Shown here: one piece after another, positions 10,045 to 21,940 of the stretch | Numbering within the stretch: position 1 is the stretch's first letter | How the letters are laid out: the number at the start of each line of letters is the position of its first letter | Assembly: GCA_007026445.1 (NCBI GenBank) | Contig: VDMD01000013.1 | Coordinates: 496,001-560,000 of the forward strand | Origin: Schizophyllum amplum | Taxonomy: Eukaryota > Basidiomycota > Agaricomycetes > Agaricales > Schizophyllaceae | DNA length: 64,000 bases | Direction: 5' to 3' | Position numbers and translations under genes: made by a program | The notes under the pieces: generated by a model | Databases searched by the model: none | What the model was told of the DNA's origin: nothing | The model's input: the letters and a program-made list of their open reading frames with translations, nothing else

Positions 10045-12601
10045 ATGGAGGTCGCAGCAGCCGATAACGAGCGCGGTTCCCTCAGAGCGGTCCCTCCGAC
10101 TGGCAAAACATGGGCCGCGCTCCTGCAATTCCCCACTACTGTGCTGCGCACTGTGGTAGTGGGCAAGCCTACGGTAACGGCCAGGGAAGAGGCTAGCTCG
10201 GATCGCGTCACGCCCATCCCACCACTTTTCGGTACTTCTCCGATCGCGTCTCCCCTTCACGCAGTCGCAACCCTTCAAGCCTCACCGCTGACTCCCGCTG
10301 CAACGATCGCGTCTCCCCCGCCCGCGAAGAGGAAGGGGAACGACAGGATATTGCCCTTGAATACCGGCGCGCGCCTCTCCTTCGGCCAGATCCTCGACCT
10401 CCACGCTACCTGCGCCTCCCCCACTGATGTCGCCCGCATCGAGCTCACGTCTCGCGACCCTTCCCCTTCGCCCCCCTTACATTCCTCACATCCCTCGCAT
10501 CCCTGGATTGCCACGGAGCCCGCCACGCCGGAACGCTTCCGCCGCACCCCCCACATCACGGCGTCCCTCCGCCTGCATCGCAGCCGCACGTCCTTCGCCG
10601 ACGTCACCGCGCACGTCACGGACATCAGCGAGTGGGCGTGCAGCGGGGGCGGGTACTGCGACGTGCACACAGGCGTGCTCGCTGGCGTCGGGCCCGTCGC
10701 ACTCAAGAAGTTGCGCATGTTGTCGGACGCGGCGCATGCGGAGAAGGTGCGATTATTTCGAGCCCGTTTAGATCGCATATAAAGCTCAAAGCTTGGAGGG
10801 CTTGGAGGGTGACCGAGGACAACGACGCTGACCCCTCGCGCAGCGCTTCCGACATGAGGCACATACCTGGTGCCGCCTGGATCACCGCCATGTATTGCCG
10901 TTCCTCGGTATCTGCGTTGACGGACCCACGCTCTACATGTGTAGTCCGTGGCAGGAACGCGGGGACCTCCCGCATTACCTGAAGGCGCGCCCGGATGTTG
11001 ACCGCCTCGCCTTGGTACGTGACTATTGGTGATGATGCCGGCCGAACTTGATAAGGCCTTCGCTCAATCTGCGTTCACTAATCTACTCCCCGTAGATCAC
11101 CCAGACGGCGGACGCGCTGCACTATCTACACGAGAATAGTATCATCCATGGGGACATCAAAGGCGTGGGTGCCCCGTCTCGTGCTGTCGTTGGCCATGAT
11201 CTGATGTTCATGATGTTGGGCAGAACAACGTGCTCATCTCATCCACCGGCGAAGCACTGCTCTGCGATTTCGGTCTCTCGATGGTCCTGTCCGAAATCGC
11301 GGTGCTTTCTGGTCTGCCCTCTGATATGAACGGTGTCGGCACCGGCCGCTATATGGCCCCCGAGCTCTTTGCGGGGGAGGACGATGTGGCGAAGAGTTTT
11401 TCGGCGGATATCTTTGCTTTTGGAATGCTAATTTCTGAGGTAAGTGTGTACCGGCCGTTCGAAATCAAAGATCCTCATGTTTGTTTTTCGATTTAGATCA
11501 TCACCGGCCACCTACCTTTGCACTACCTACGGCACGAGGCTGCCGTGCTCTTTGGGATTGCTCAAGGCAAGCGACCATGGCGACCCCTCGCGTGGCGTGA
11601 TACGCACGAGGAAGTACTCTGGCTACTGGCGGAGCGGTGCTGGGATGCCGATCCTGAAAAGCGCCCCACTAGTGCTGACTTACGCGCATTCCTTCGTTGG
11701 TACGCGCCGGTCAGTCGTGGAGAGGAGGTACGCTGTTTCGCGTCGGCCGGTCAGACACGACGCTGACAGCAAGTTAGTCCGACGAAGAGGAACCAATGTT
11801 ATGGGCGCACATCGGCCCCCATGTGCGCGAGAAGACACGATGCGCGCCACTGCCAATAAATGCGGAGCGCAGACCACCGCAGCGCACTGCAACTTCACAG
11901 TCCGAAAATCACCTTCGGGCAACGCTGGCAAGGGACATAAGCTCAACACGGATTCAACGCATGCTCATGAGCTTGATCATACTCGACTTGCTGATCGCTC
12001 TTCTCGCTGTAGTTCAGGTTAGCCCACTTCCTTGCTCCATCTGGCCTGCATACACTAATTACGTCGGCAAACAGGCCATCATCGCGGGCTTGGTCTACTC
12101 ACGCGGCTCGCCATACCGCCAAAGCGACGCCGTTTGGCCCCTCACGCTCACCGCCTCCATATGGACGACTTTCACGTACATTCCACTATGTACCTTCCAA
12201 ATTCTCGCCCTCGTCTTCCTCCGTGAAAAAAGCCAGTTTTCACCCTCCAGGCTCTTCGCCCCGCTCCGTCTTTCGACGTTGTATACTCCGCGGACGCGGG
12301 TAGGGTATGCAGTCGTCGCGTGTGCGCTGTTCGCCACGGAGGCTGGCCTGATGCGCGCCGATGAGAAGGGGAGGGTCGGCGGAGAAGATGTGTTTCCTGT
12401 GGTGCACGAAGGTTCGTTCGACGAAGTGAAATGCGTCCTCATGTCGGATGGCTTACGATACATACAGCACTCGCCTGGTTGCTCGCCGCGCTGGCGGGTG
12501 GGGATGGCGCCTACCAGGCGCTTCGCGTCTGGGGTGTAATTACGAATGTGCCGACCTCGACAGAGTCTGCTTTGTCACGCAGCTACGTACTGAGCGCGTA
12601 G
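10045..12601 (+). CDS. Protein kinase with C-terminal membrane helices
   Basis: Eight exons: 10045-10746, 10844-11014, 11096-11164, 11224-11439, 11497-11727, 11778-12017, 12075-12411 and 12468-12601. All borders are GT-AG and frames agree, giving about 699 residues. A Pro/Ser-rich N-terminus of about 200 residues precedes a complete kinase domain. The ATP lysine is in VALKKLRML, the alpha-C glutamate in RFRHEAH, the catalytic loop is HGDIKGNNVL, the metal motif is DFG and the activation end is APE. The HGDIK loop and short lobes resemble the tyrosine-kinase-like kinases expanded in mushrooms, so the enzyme should phosphorylate Ser/Thr. After the C-lobe the frame continues through an acidic linker (SDEEEPM) into hydrophobic segments (SLIILDLLIALLAVVQ, YIPLCTFQILALVFL, VGYAVVACALFATEAGL, ALAWLLAALAGG). 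It could instead be two genes; the 50-nt intron 11728-11777 has an ideal branch site and joins them in frame. The true start is uncertain. Confidence 0.7.
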
Positions 12602-13094
12602 TTCCTGCGCGCTTTGTCTGTAAGCCTTCCTGGCCTACGAATATCAGACGTCTGCGGTAGACATTGGCGTCTAGTCACCCCGGGCGTCATGTCGCTATAA
12701 ACGACCTCTTGTACGCATATGTACCATTTCCCGCCCTCGGTTGTCGTACATAACACCTGTCATTTTGCATTCGCACATCTTACTGGCTAAGGCGTATCGT
12801 CTAGATTTAAGACGATGAACTCAGACAAGAGTCGCGTTCAGCGCCGCCACCGATGCATGCGCGTGCAAGTCCGATAACTACCATTGAAAATCACAGCTAG
12901 TCTACAGTACCCAAAGTCCTTGCTATATGGCTCAGTAAGTGTTATACAGTATGTTCCCCGCCTAGGGAAGCAGAGCATTACGTGCACCCGTTCGCCTTGG
13001 AGCGCGGCGCTCTTCCTAACGACATGCGCTTCCTGGATACGATCAAGAACGCGCTCGCAACGCCACCGCTGGCCCCAGAACCAAAATGAAGCCC
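12602..13094. other. Convergent 3' flanks
   Basis: Separates the ends of the kinase gene (plus) and the seven-helix gene (minus). No coding or RNA feature is seen. Confidence 0.4.
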
Positions 13095-14612
13095 CTAATC
13101 GATCCGTAGCGTTCCTTCCCTGGACACAGACCCCTTCCCTGATGACGGCGCCGGCGCAAACTCGAGCCCGGCGTTTTTGACCTGCAATTCTGTCTCCCCG
13201 CTGCGCACGCGATCCGGATCCGCGTCCCAGCTCTCGGGCGTCTGCCAGTCGCTGGTGCGGAAGCGCACGTTTGCGACGGTGCTTCGGGAATGTACACCGG
13301 CGGGCGTAGAGCGTGAGCCCCAGGCGTCGCTGTCGCTGATGGTGGCGAGACGGAGGGAGAGGAGAGTGAAGTTGATGCCTGTGAAGCGGATGGCAGGGAA
13401 TAAGACAACGGGCAGGAAGGAAGGATGATGAGCGATGCCCTCGTGGGGATACAAGATGATCGCGCACCTATGGTCGGGGTGATGCATGCCTGGAAGACTT
13501 CCCTGTAAGTGTGTCAGTGCGCGAGACAATTTGTTGTAACCTCTGGACTCACGCCACGTCATTCTGCGTACGTAGGTCAGTAAACAATGATATCGATGTA
13601 GAAGGTCAAGACGTACCCCAGCGAAGTAGAATATGACAAGGAGGAGGATGGCCAGCAGGTACAAGGCAGCGCTCTCTATGATGAGTCGCGCGACGGTGAG
13701 CATACTCGAGAACGAGTGCGTCGTACTGGTATCGATGGACAGTGCGGATAAGCGGTAATGCTGCTTCATAATTTTATAAAGAATGAGGCCGGTCGTCATA
13801 AGGTTTTGCGCGAGGCTGAGAGGGAATATGGTATCGGCAAGAGCTATCGCCGTAACCGGATCCTTGACGGCCCCCGTGTAGGTCACAGCGGTGATGACTG
13901 TGTACTAGTCAGCGAAGAGTGAGATACACGCGAGAAGCAAGTTACTGATGCTGGCCAGGACGAGGAGAGCCGGAATGATTATGCTGATGAATTTCTTGTT
14001 GAAAATGAACCAACAGCGATAGATCTGCAGCGGAGCAAGATCCATCAGAGTAGGTGGCAGAGGCAACGGATTACGCACTATAAGGATATCACCAAGCCAC
14101 GTTTGAACGCCGGTCAGGACGTAGTACGTGAGGATTTCGCCATGCGAAAAGTCCAGCCAGTATGTCTCCGCCTCGATCGAATCGAGCACGACAAAAGTGT
14201 TGATAAAACGAACGAGATTGAGAACTATGTGGGAGATGAAAGTCAGCGTCATGGAAAAGAAGAGAGGTGTGCAGGACATGCCGGTGTGTATGGTAGATAA
14301 GACGAACAACGTGATGCTCGCAAACGTGAATACCTGCGCATTTATCAGTCGTAGGAGTCTATCAGAAGGTGGAGACTCACTGTGGCTGCGGTGGTCTTTA
14401 GCGATCCCCTGCGTCTGAGCAGATACATGCACTCAATGAAGAGGCATACATGCACGCCTGTAAAGGTAAGGATATGCTTGTTGGTTAGCTCCTGGCGCAC
14501 TCACCATAAAGAAGTGTCTGTTGGATCATGGATCAGCTTCGTCGCATTCTACTGAGATTACAGGACGTACTTCGACCCATGTCGCGACCGCACGTACAGT
14601 GCCCAATGCCAT
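13095..14612 (-). CDS. Seven-helix membrane protein of an agaricomycete-expanded type
   Basis: Spliced minus-strand gene; stop at 13095. In order the exons encode CLFIECMYLL (helix 1), FTFASITLFVLST (helix 2), NLVRFINTFVVLDS, then GDILIIYRCW with a long hydrophobic helix (FISIIIPALLVLAS). Further helices are ADTIFPLSLAQNLMTTGLILYKI and ARLIIESAALYLLAILLLVI, with a final GINFTLLSLRLA helix before a hydrophilic tail of about 70 residues. The arrangement, with the YRCW motif after helix 4 and an NLxTTGLI helix, is one I know from large families of unannotated seven-transmembrane proteins in mushroom-forming fungi. No ligand or partner is known. Introns of about 48-60 nt were inferred at each frame change. 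The first exon is uncertain: an ATG at 14612 spliced to ACACTTCTTTATG, or an ATG at 14529. Confidence 0.65.
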
Positions 14613-14806
14613 ACAACCAGGCGCACCTCCACCAGTGTCGTGTGCGCTGTCTACCAGGCGCTACACTCTGAACAGTTTTTGTGCGAGTCGACCAGCTCAG
14701 TGTGTCCAGATGGGGGGAGGAAGGGGGAGGAGAATGTGAACACATACCGATCCCGCTATTTTCATTAAGAGAGACAGGGACGAAGGACGCATTTGCGATT
14801 CGGACC

Positions 14807-15294
14807 TTACCTAACGGGTTTAAGGGGCAGCGCAGATCCGGCGAGACCGTGTGAGATCACGATCTCTACCCTTTGGAACTTCTTTTGGAAGGCTATCCCA
14901 AAAACGACACGGTTGTTGCTACCGAGCGACGCGCCAGTTGTGCAGACGTGCACCGTCTGACCTTCGTCTGACACTTGGTGGCTGTCGGTGGCGCTGTTCG
15001 GGCCGTATACCCAGCCCTGCACAAAGCCCATCGACTGTACGCACAGGCAGGTTAGGGAGGTTTCACTTAGGTTCCACTGCGCGTACGTGAGCAGCCGGTC
15101 GCACTCAAGGTCTAGCAAGATCGAAGTAAAACAAGATATTATATATGGCAAACTCTGGATGGAGGTCAGCGCCTACGCTGCGCTGCAAGCTTCAAGCCCA
15201 AGAGCAGAAGACACAGAAAAGCTCGGTCTGAGCCCAGGACAATAGGGCCGTGCGCGCCGTTTGAAGCGGCCGAGGCCTCGCCAGCCGATGCCAT
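14807..15294 (-). CDS. Hypothetical protein, doubtful
   Basis: A possible two-exon gene. An ATG at 15294 opens a frame with a short hydrophobic segment (FLCLLLLGLKLAAQ). It may splice (GTAGGC donor, CTAG acceptor near 15113) into the frame beginning LECDRLLTYAQWNLSETSL, which stays open to a stop at 14807 (about 105 residues). The downstream frame has balanced amino-acid use, unlike most antisense frames here, but no domain is recognised and no start is well supported. It may be a gene relic. Confidence 0.25.
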
Positions 15295-15446
15295 CGTTAA
15301 AACGCTCACTTTTTGTGGCGGCGTACGTGCCACGGTATCGCGCCCTCAAACTTGACGTCTGGATCGATTGCGGCGTCGCCTCGGTAGTTGGCCCTCGGGG
15401 CGTCGCAGCTCTACATAGGTCAACTCTCACTACCATGCGGCTTTAT

Positions 15447-15468
15447 GTGAATCTCTAGAGAGATTCAC
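15447..15468. repeat. Perfect inverted repeat (10-bp arms, 2-nt centre)
   Basis: GTGAATCTCT at 15447-15456 is mirrored by AGAGATTCAC at 15459-15468. It sits in the gene-free stretch 15295-16079 between the doubtful small ORF and the serine-rich gene. The role is unknown; it could be a dimeric factor site. Nothing else is recognised in that stretch. Confidence 0.5.
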
Positions 15469-16079
15469 GGAGGCGTTGACTTAGAGGAGGACAACTTGCT
15501 CTGCAAGACGTGGCGTGAGACAAAACGGCGTCATGGGAACAGAGCCGACGTACACCACGCTATCCACGTGACTGGTCACATGACTCGTTCAAGTTACGGC
15601 TCCGATCAGCCCTGGGCCTGAACCTGCCACTAGTTTTTCTTTACTTCTCTCGAATCTCTGCGTACTACGTAGTAATGTGTCACATAACACATCTCAATTT
15701 CGAAAGCTGTTTCCTATCTATAATGCAAAGGTATGTGTCAGATTATAAGTAAGTTATTATAGATGTGCATGCAATGATATCCAAGTAAATAATCACCCGA
15801 CACGCAAACCAGCACTGCGCGATTAATTGAGAAGGGAGGATAAATTCTTCCATGAGTACAAAGCATGCTACGCGGAGCTTGTCAGTCTCGCCTGGTGAGC
15901 ATCCGGGATGACCGCCGTAGGTAAGTGACCGTACGACGTACATCCATTGCAGGAACGGGTATCCTGGAAACCTAGACTGCGACCGCGGCCAGGCTACGCC
16001 CAAATATCCTCAGACTGGCGCCTGACGTGCTGTGGCCTCTACTATTCTTTTGTTGTTCCCCGCTACAGCGCATTGACCC

Positions 16080-17423
16080 TCACTTGAGATTCCGCAGCCG
16101 GCTGCGCACGGCGTCAATGTCCATGTTCCATTCACCGCTCCACTCCTTCTCGCGCCGCCGCCGTTCCTCGGCAGGCGTCATGAAGTTTTCACCTGGAGGA
16201 CGCGGGAATGACGGATCCTGCGGTAATATGGGGACACCGCTTTGGAACGGCCTATCGGCGGGGGGCATCTGCGCGAGCGAGTCCTTCAGGAAGGGCTCGG
16301 TCCAGGGCATCGGCGCGTTCATGGGTGTATCGATTGCCCATGACATGGGGGCGGCGCTGCGCGAGGGGACGGCGCGCGCCCGCGGCTTGGACGCGGCCGC
16401 GGAGCGCGAGCGCTGCAATTTGCTCGTGCTGCGGCGCTTTGCGAGTGCGGGAGAAGGCGTGGGCGGGGGTGTCGTTGCTCGCGGGGGAGCCGGCGCGGGT
16501 GCAAAAGCCGGTGCAGGCGGTGGGGGCTGCGCTTCGGATACAACCTGCGGCTTATGCGCGGTGACAGCGGGTGCTTGTTCGTCGCCAGGGAGAGTCCACG
16601 CGCTCAGGGCCGCGGACATGTCGGATACGCTGCGGCTCCGTCGCCGCGAATGGGGCGTGTTGGACAACCAGTCCTCGTCGTAGGGCCCGTCAGTTTCGCC
16701 GAAGACTAACGACGGGGGGACTGAAGACCATGTCAGTATCTGCCATGTAGGGGTTTGGTGAGGTGCGCACCGTTTTCACCGAGCGTACGAGCCAGCTTGG
16801 CCATCTTCTTCCGACGGAGCTCCTGCGGTGGCACGTTCTGCGGCTGCATTGGCGTGAGAGGCGTTAATGGCGTGGAAGGGTCGAAGCTGGCGGAATTCGG
16901 CGTCGCGGGGAGCGGATGACGGTCTGCCAGGGCTCCGCGGTGCGTAGTGTATGTCCGTAGCCGGTTGTAAGCGCAGTAACAGCGGTGCGGGCGCATCCTG
17001 CCTGAGCCTTCCAGTTGATCCCGCAAGAGAGAGACTCGGCTTATGTCGCGAAGGGCTCGTGGGAGCGTCCTTGAGTTCCCGCGCGAGTTCGAGAGACGCG
17101 CGGGACGCCATTGAGTCGGACATTCCGTGTCCGAATATGCGTGCCTCACGACGATGGGAGCGCATGCCGGCACTGGCGAGGGAGGGGGACTCTGTCCGAG
17201 ATATCTGCGAACCTGTGGGGAGGCGGGAAGATGATGTGGAGCTGGAGGTGGATGGGCGAGACTGGGATGGCGACAAGGAGGACGAGCCTGCGTCCTCAAC
17301 AAGATGGGGCGTGGTGCCCAAGATCGAGCCGAGCTTGCGAGTCGAGCGCATGAGGCGGTCGCGCTCGTCGGGGGCCAACGCATTGTATGTCGAGGGGAGT
17401 ACGGAGGTCGACATGCTACACAA
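16080..17423 (-). CDS. Conserved serine/proline-rich protein of unknown function
   Basis: Begins MCSMSTSVLPSTYNALAPDE; a second ATG three codons in is equally possible. An N-terminal charged segment (ERDRLMRSTRKLGSILGTTP) is followed by a long Ser-rich disordered region. After frame changes read as introns comes a basic helix (VPPQELRRKKMAKLARTLGE), then GETDGPYDEDWLSN and a Pro/Ala-rich stretch. It ends with the conserved-looking tail WNMDIDAVRSRLRNLK at 16080. The two short ordered ends joined by disorder suggest a scaffold or regulatory protein, but no named domain is seen. The final intron ends at the CTTCAG upstream of VPPSLVFGETDG; the middle intron donor is uncertain. No function is proposed. 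Confidence 0.6.
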
Positions 17424-18329
17424 GACCGGCTGATCTGGTGACTGTAGAAGATAGACAAAGGAGGGTGAAGTAGGCTACTTGGTTCGCCTGGATGATGGTC
17501 GAAAACAAGAAAATTATGGGGATTATAAGGTTGAGGCTGCGTTTCGTTGTCAGGGCCGGCGACACGCAGCATCCGAGCACCTTATTATGGAACACGTGGC
17601 AAGTATTTGTGCCCAAAGCGGAAAGGTGTGGCGCTACTAGTACCATCACTCCATCATATGGCATGCTTTTGGCTCCTCCGGTCTCGGCCAAGCTCTGGCA
17701 GACTGGCCTGCGCTTTCTTGACGACGACATGCTCCCTTCTCATGTCCGCATGGTCATCTGAACCCTTGTAGAGGCTTATGTACGCTGGAAGTCGCCTTAA
17801 ATATAGGCCGAACCTGTTCCTTTCCACTTCAAGTTGTCGCGACTAGTGTCCCCGATTGCCAAAGTTCCAACCTCCAAAACAAATCCGAGTCGAACAGTGG
17901 CAGTGCACAAAACAGTCTCGAGACTCTCTTCGCTTTCGAATCTTATGAAGTTTTCACAGCAAGTTGACGGTTCACAGAATACCAGTTTATTTATGTAAGC
18001 ACACCGGTCTGAAGGGCAACTCTTACTGGATTGTCCTTAAGGGAGCTGCAATTGTACGATCGCTGCGGCCTGCGTGAGATTCTGCAGGGGGAAAGGCTGT
18101 AGTACTTGGATGTACGACCGAAAGCACGGTATCTGGGGCCACACAGTTGAACTTGATGTATGTAGGTGCTCGTGGGTGTGAGCGTGAGAAATGTGATCAC
18201 GCTCACGCGACCGATCGCGACGCGACGCGCCTCTCGCGCCGACACCAGGCCGACACCGTCCTCCACCCCTCATCACACTGATTTCTGCCCCTCCCACTGG
18301 CCTTCTGCGCAGTTGAAACAGCTGACAAC
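17424..18329. other. Divergent promoter region
   Basis: Separates the starts of the serine-rich gene (minus) and the PIF1 helicase (plus). No TATA box, RNA gene or repeat stands out. Confidence 0.35.
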
Positions 18330-20733
18330 ATGGCAAAACGGGGGCCAAAATACCGCTTCTACGCCGTCAAAAATGGGCGGGAAGGGCCGAGGGTGTACAC
18401 TACCTGGGACGAGGTCAGTGGACAGACTTTTGGAGCCTTCGTGCTGCTGCTCACTACAGCTATGCCTTGAAGTGCGCAAAGAATGTATGCTCTCTACTCT
18501 AAGTGTAGCTCAGAGAAGCTTGACTGAGACACTGTACAGACGCAGCGCATCTCCAATGCGGTATTCAAGGGCTTTAACTGCATAGAAGATGCGGAGGAAT
18601 TCATAGCGAGTGCGTGTTATGCATGGGGCTCATCGAGGAAGCTGACAATTGCATGCCTGTCTAGTTATGATAGCCAATGGTGCACAACCTCCACCCGCAC
18701 CTCTACTTACACATGTCCCTCCTGCAACGGAGGCAGACATCCCTGCGCTGGCCATCCCGCGTATCGAACCTGCCGCTGTCAAGCTTTCACAGGACCAGAA
18801 GCGCGTCCTCACTCGAGTGAAGAAGGGACAGAGCGTCTTCTTCACTGGATCGGCGGGTGCGTGTAGTCCTCTTTGCCCCTATTCCCCTTTGCTCTAAATG
18901 CGCCACTCCAGGGACGGGCAAGTCCCTTCTCATGCGAGAGATCATCGACTACAAGAGCGGGCGTCAATCCCGGCGATTGGGCATTACCGCCACGACGGGA
19001 ATCGCGGCGTGCAACATAGAAGGCACCACCTTACACTCTTGGTCCGGTCTCATGCCCAACACGAAGGATGGGAAGGATCTGGCTGGTAAGCTCTTTGGGC
19101 AGAAGATGATGAAAAACACCCTAGAGCGATGGAAAGAGACCGACACGCTCATCATCGACGAAAGTAAGGGCTTTTCGCCGATCTATCGTCCATGCCTAAA
19201 TACATATATAGTCTCGATGCTTGACGGTGACCTGTTCGACACACTGGTGCGTAGATGCGTCGACCTGCCTATCATATTGTTGACAATTGCCTGTGTGTAG
19301 GAAGAATGCGCACGTTGTATACGGCACAATGACGAGCCCTTCGGCGGCATTCAACTGATTATTTCTGGCGACTTCTGTCAGTTACCGCCCGTGCCGGACC
19401 GCAGTGGCAAGCCAATGAAATTTGCCTTCGACGCGCAGTCATGGGAGCGTTGCATGGGCGAGCCCATATTCCTCAAGAAGGTCTTCCGGCAAAAGGAGCA
19501 GAGTAAGCCATCTGTCTCAGTCAAGAAAGCGAGAGCTGATGAGAGCTCTGTCAGCCTTTGTGGACATGCTCAACGAGATGCGGTTTGGGAAGTTGAACCC
19601 GGACACGATAGATCGGTTTTACAAGCTCTCGCGGCCGGTAACGTATACGGATGGGATTGAGCCCACCGGATTGTGCGTCTTGCCGTGCAGATTCTGATGA
19701 AGCGACATGCTGAGCGCCTGCTTCAGATACTCGACGCGAATGGAAGTGAATGCGGCCAACATGGATCGCCTTCGGCGTCTCCCAGGACCGGGCAAGGTCT
19801 ATCAGGCGCGAGATCGCAGCGGAATCGACAGCAAAGGCAAGCATGTCTCCGAAAAGACGATGGACGAGCTACTCGAAAAACGCACCATTGCGCCGAAGGA
19901 TATTGAGTTGCGGGTATGCCATGTTCCAATCCTGCGTACACTTTAGCAAATTTTTTCTTAGATCGGCGCGCAAGTCATGCTTATCAAGAACCTCGTCCAA
20001 GGCGTGCTGGTAAACGGCTCCGTCGGGAACGTAACTGCGTTCCGCACGCCGCTCGAGGCGCACCACGAGCGAATGGCCATCGCCGGCGTCCAGCCGCCCG
20101 AGCCGGGCATGTCACTGGGCGCAAGGGAGAAGGAGAAGTTCGACCGCGCGAAGGAGCTGCAGTGGCCTGTGGTAAGGTTCGCGAACGGGCGAGAGCTGCT
20201 ATGCATCCCGGCCGAGTTTACAGTGGAGAATGCGGATGGGGGGATGGAGGCGGCGAGGGAGCAGGTGAGCGCGAACAGGAGGACGGAGAATGGGGTAGCG
20301 AGGGAGGGAAAGAGGCGAGGCTGACGAAGTTGCAGATTCCGCTGATCCATGCGTGGGCACTAAGCGTGCACAAGTCGCAGGGGCAGACACTGGAGCGCGT
20401 TCTCGTCGACCTGCGGCGGACGTTTGAGAAGGGGCAAGGTATGAATATGCTCGGGCTTCACATGGGCGACGATGACTTATGGAGGACATGGCAGCGTATG
20501 TCGCGTTGTCTCGCGCGACGCGCATGGACCAGCTGCAGGTCCTGAACTTCAGTCCGGACAAGTACGTCTCGGCTTGAACATGAAATGTATGACGCGCTGA
20601 TGTACTGTCGGTCAGAGTGCGGGCCCACCCACGCGTCCTAGAGTGGTACAATGAGGTACCGCCTCAACCGGAGGTGGTTGACATCTCCGATGAAGACATG
20701 GACGAGGAGTTTGACGTGGCGTTCATAGACTGA
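18330..20733 (+). CDS. PIF1-family DNA helicase with N-terminal RNase H1/viroplasmin-type domain
   Basis: Exon 1 starts at 18330 ([20 protein letters not shown]) and reads through VYTTWDE, the hallmark of the RNase H1 N-terminal (viroplasmin-type) fold that binds RNA:DNA or double-stranded nucleic acid. The second exon completes it ([20 protein letters not shown]). After a Pro-rich linker comes the helicase: LSQDQKRVL, Walker A GSAGTGKS (split by an intron), [18 protein letters not shown], Walker [24 protein letters not shown], then [22 protein letters not shown] motif [17 protein letters not shown] and the final [11 protein letters not shown]. These are the complete PIF1/SF1B motifs for an ATP-driven 5'-3' helicase acting on G-quadruplexes, R-loops and telomeres. 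A short acidic tail ([15 protein letters not shown]) ends the protein. All joins keep frame, so the gene appears intact. Confidence 0.88.
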
Positions 20734-20896
20734 TCTGCGCTGCTGGTGTTGCTTTGGCACGATTTACAGCGGACCTTGATTTTCCTGTCCATTATAGCTG
20801 CATAATACTGTATCCCATTATCAAAGCTCAAACCCCAAAGCGGATCCCCATTTTACGCACGGCCTTTTGAGCGCCAACAACCCAACTAAGTACACC

Positions 20897-21851
20897 TCAG
20901 ATGATACCGAACCACTTCAAATCCTCCTCGCCCTGCACCGGTACTGTGTGGCCAACGCCCTCTGCGGAGATACCCTGGAGGTTGTCGCCGTACACAAACT
21001 TTGTGTAGTTCGCCAGCGGCGTATCTGTCAAAGTCTCCGCTGGTGCGTCCGCGTCGTATCCGAAGACGCCTGCCCATTGCTTCACCTCCTCGGCGAAATT
21101 AGGGTAAAGTAGCGCGTCGTCGATGGTCCCGTGGTACTCCTGCATACGCGGGTACGTCCCGTTGTATCCCGGGTACATGTCGAAGACGACATTCGCCCAC
21201 TGCTCCTGCGTTGCAGTGGACTCGCCAGTCGAGCAGGTCGAGTTCCAGGCGTCGACGCCGCCCGTGGCGGACATGAAGCATCCCGCTGCCACGCCCGAAT
21301 AGACGATGCCGGCTGCGAAGACGTCTGGATACGCCGCCGCCAGCACGTTTGTCATCATCGCTGTGAGTTCAAATGGTTAGCTAGGCAGCTTTCGGATACT
21401 TGAGTAGAAGGCGAAGCTTACCCCCCGACGAAGATCCGGTGACGAAGATGCGCTCGCTGTCGACGCCCCATTGCGCCTTCGCGTAGTCGACCATGCTGAC
21501 GATGCCGTAGCTATCGCCTCCCGCACCGTGCGTAAGCGTCTCGAAGGAGCTGACGTCCCAGCAGGTGCCCTCGTTCGGCGAGCTGGGGTAGACCACCACG
21601 AAGCCGTACTGGTCTGCCAGCTGCGCGTAAGGTGTGCCCTCGAAGTACGCGGTTCCGGTCCCGGTGCAGTAGTGGATGGCGACGATGAGCGCAGGGGAGT
21701 CGGTGACCGTTGTCGGTAAGTAGTAGTACATGCCCACGCCAGTGGGGTTGTCGCCAAAGTCGTTAACCTGCTCGAGGGTGGAGGTGAGGCCAGAGACGAG
21801 GGGCGCGCATGCGAGTAAGGCGGCAGACAGTGCGGCGGTGAATCGAGCCAT
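20897..21851 (-). CDS. Secreted carbohydrate esterase, CE1 type (acetyl xylan esterase)
   Basis: Start ATG at 21851, a single intron near 21420-21361, stop at 20897. A signal peptide (MARFTAALSAALLACAPLVSG) leads to an alpha/beta-hydrolase: the oxyanion-side strand ALIVAIHYCTGTG, nucleophile serine in TGSSSGAMM (completed across the intron), a likely acid in HGTIDDALLYP and the catalytic histidine in EGVGHTVPVQG. Order and spacing match fungal CE1 acetyl xylan or feruloyl esterases, which remove acyl groups from xylan outside the cell. No cellulose-binding module is present. A TATA box lies about 85 bp upstream. Acetyl versus feruloyl preference cannot be decided by eye; acetyl xylan esterase is more likely from the overall sequence. 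Confidence 0.88.
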
Positions 21852-21933
21852 GGTAGGACCAGGTATATTGATCTGCGGGGAGGATTATCGGGCGAAGAGA
21901 ACAGCGCGTCCTTGCCGTGGCTGAAGCGTCTAC

Positions 21934-21940
21934 TTATATA
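21934..21940 (-). promoter_or_regulatory. TATA box of the CE1 esterase gene
   Basis: TATATAA on the minus strand 83 bp before the esterase ATG. The rest of 21852-22520, the shared upstream region with the plus-strand Ysc84-type gene, shows no further recognisable feature. Confidence 0.55.
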
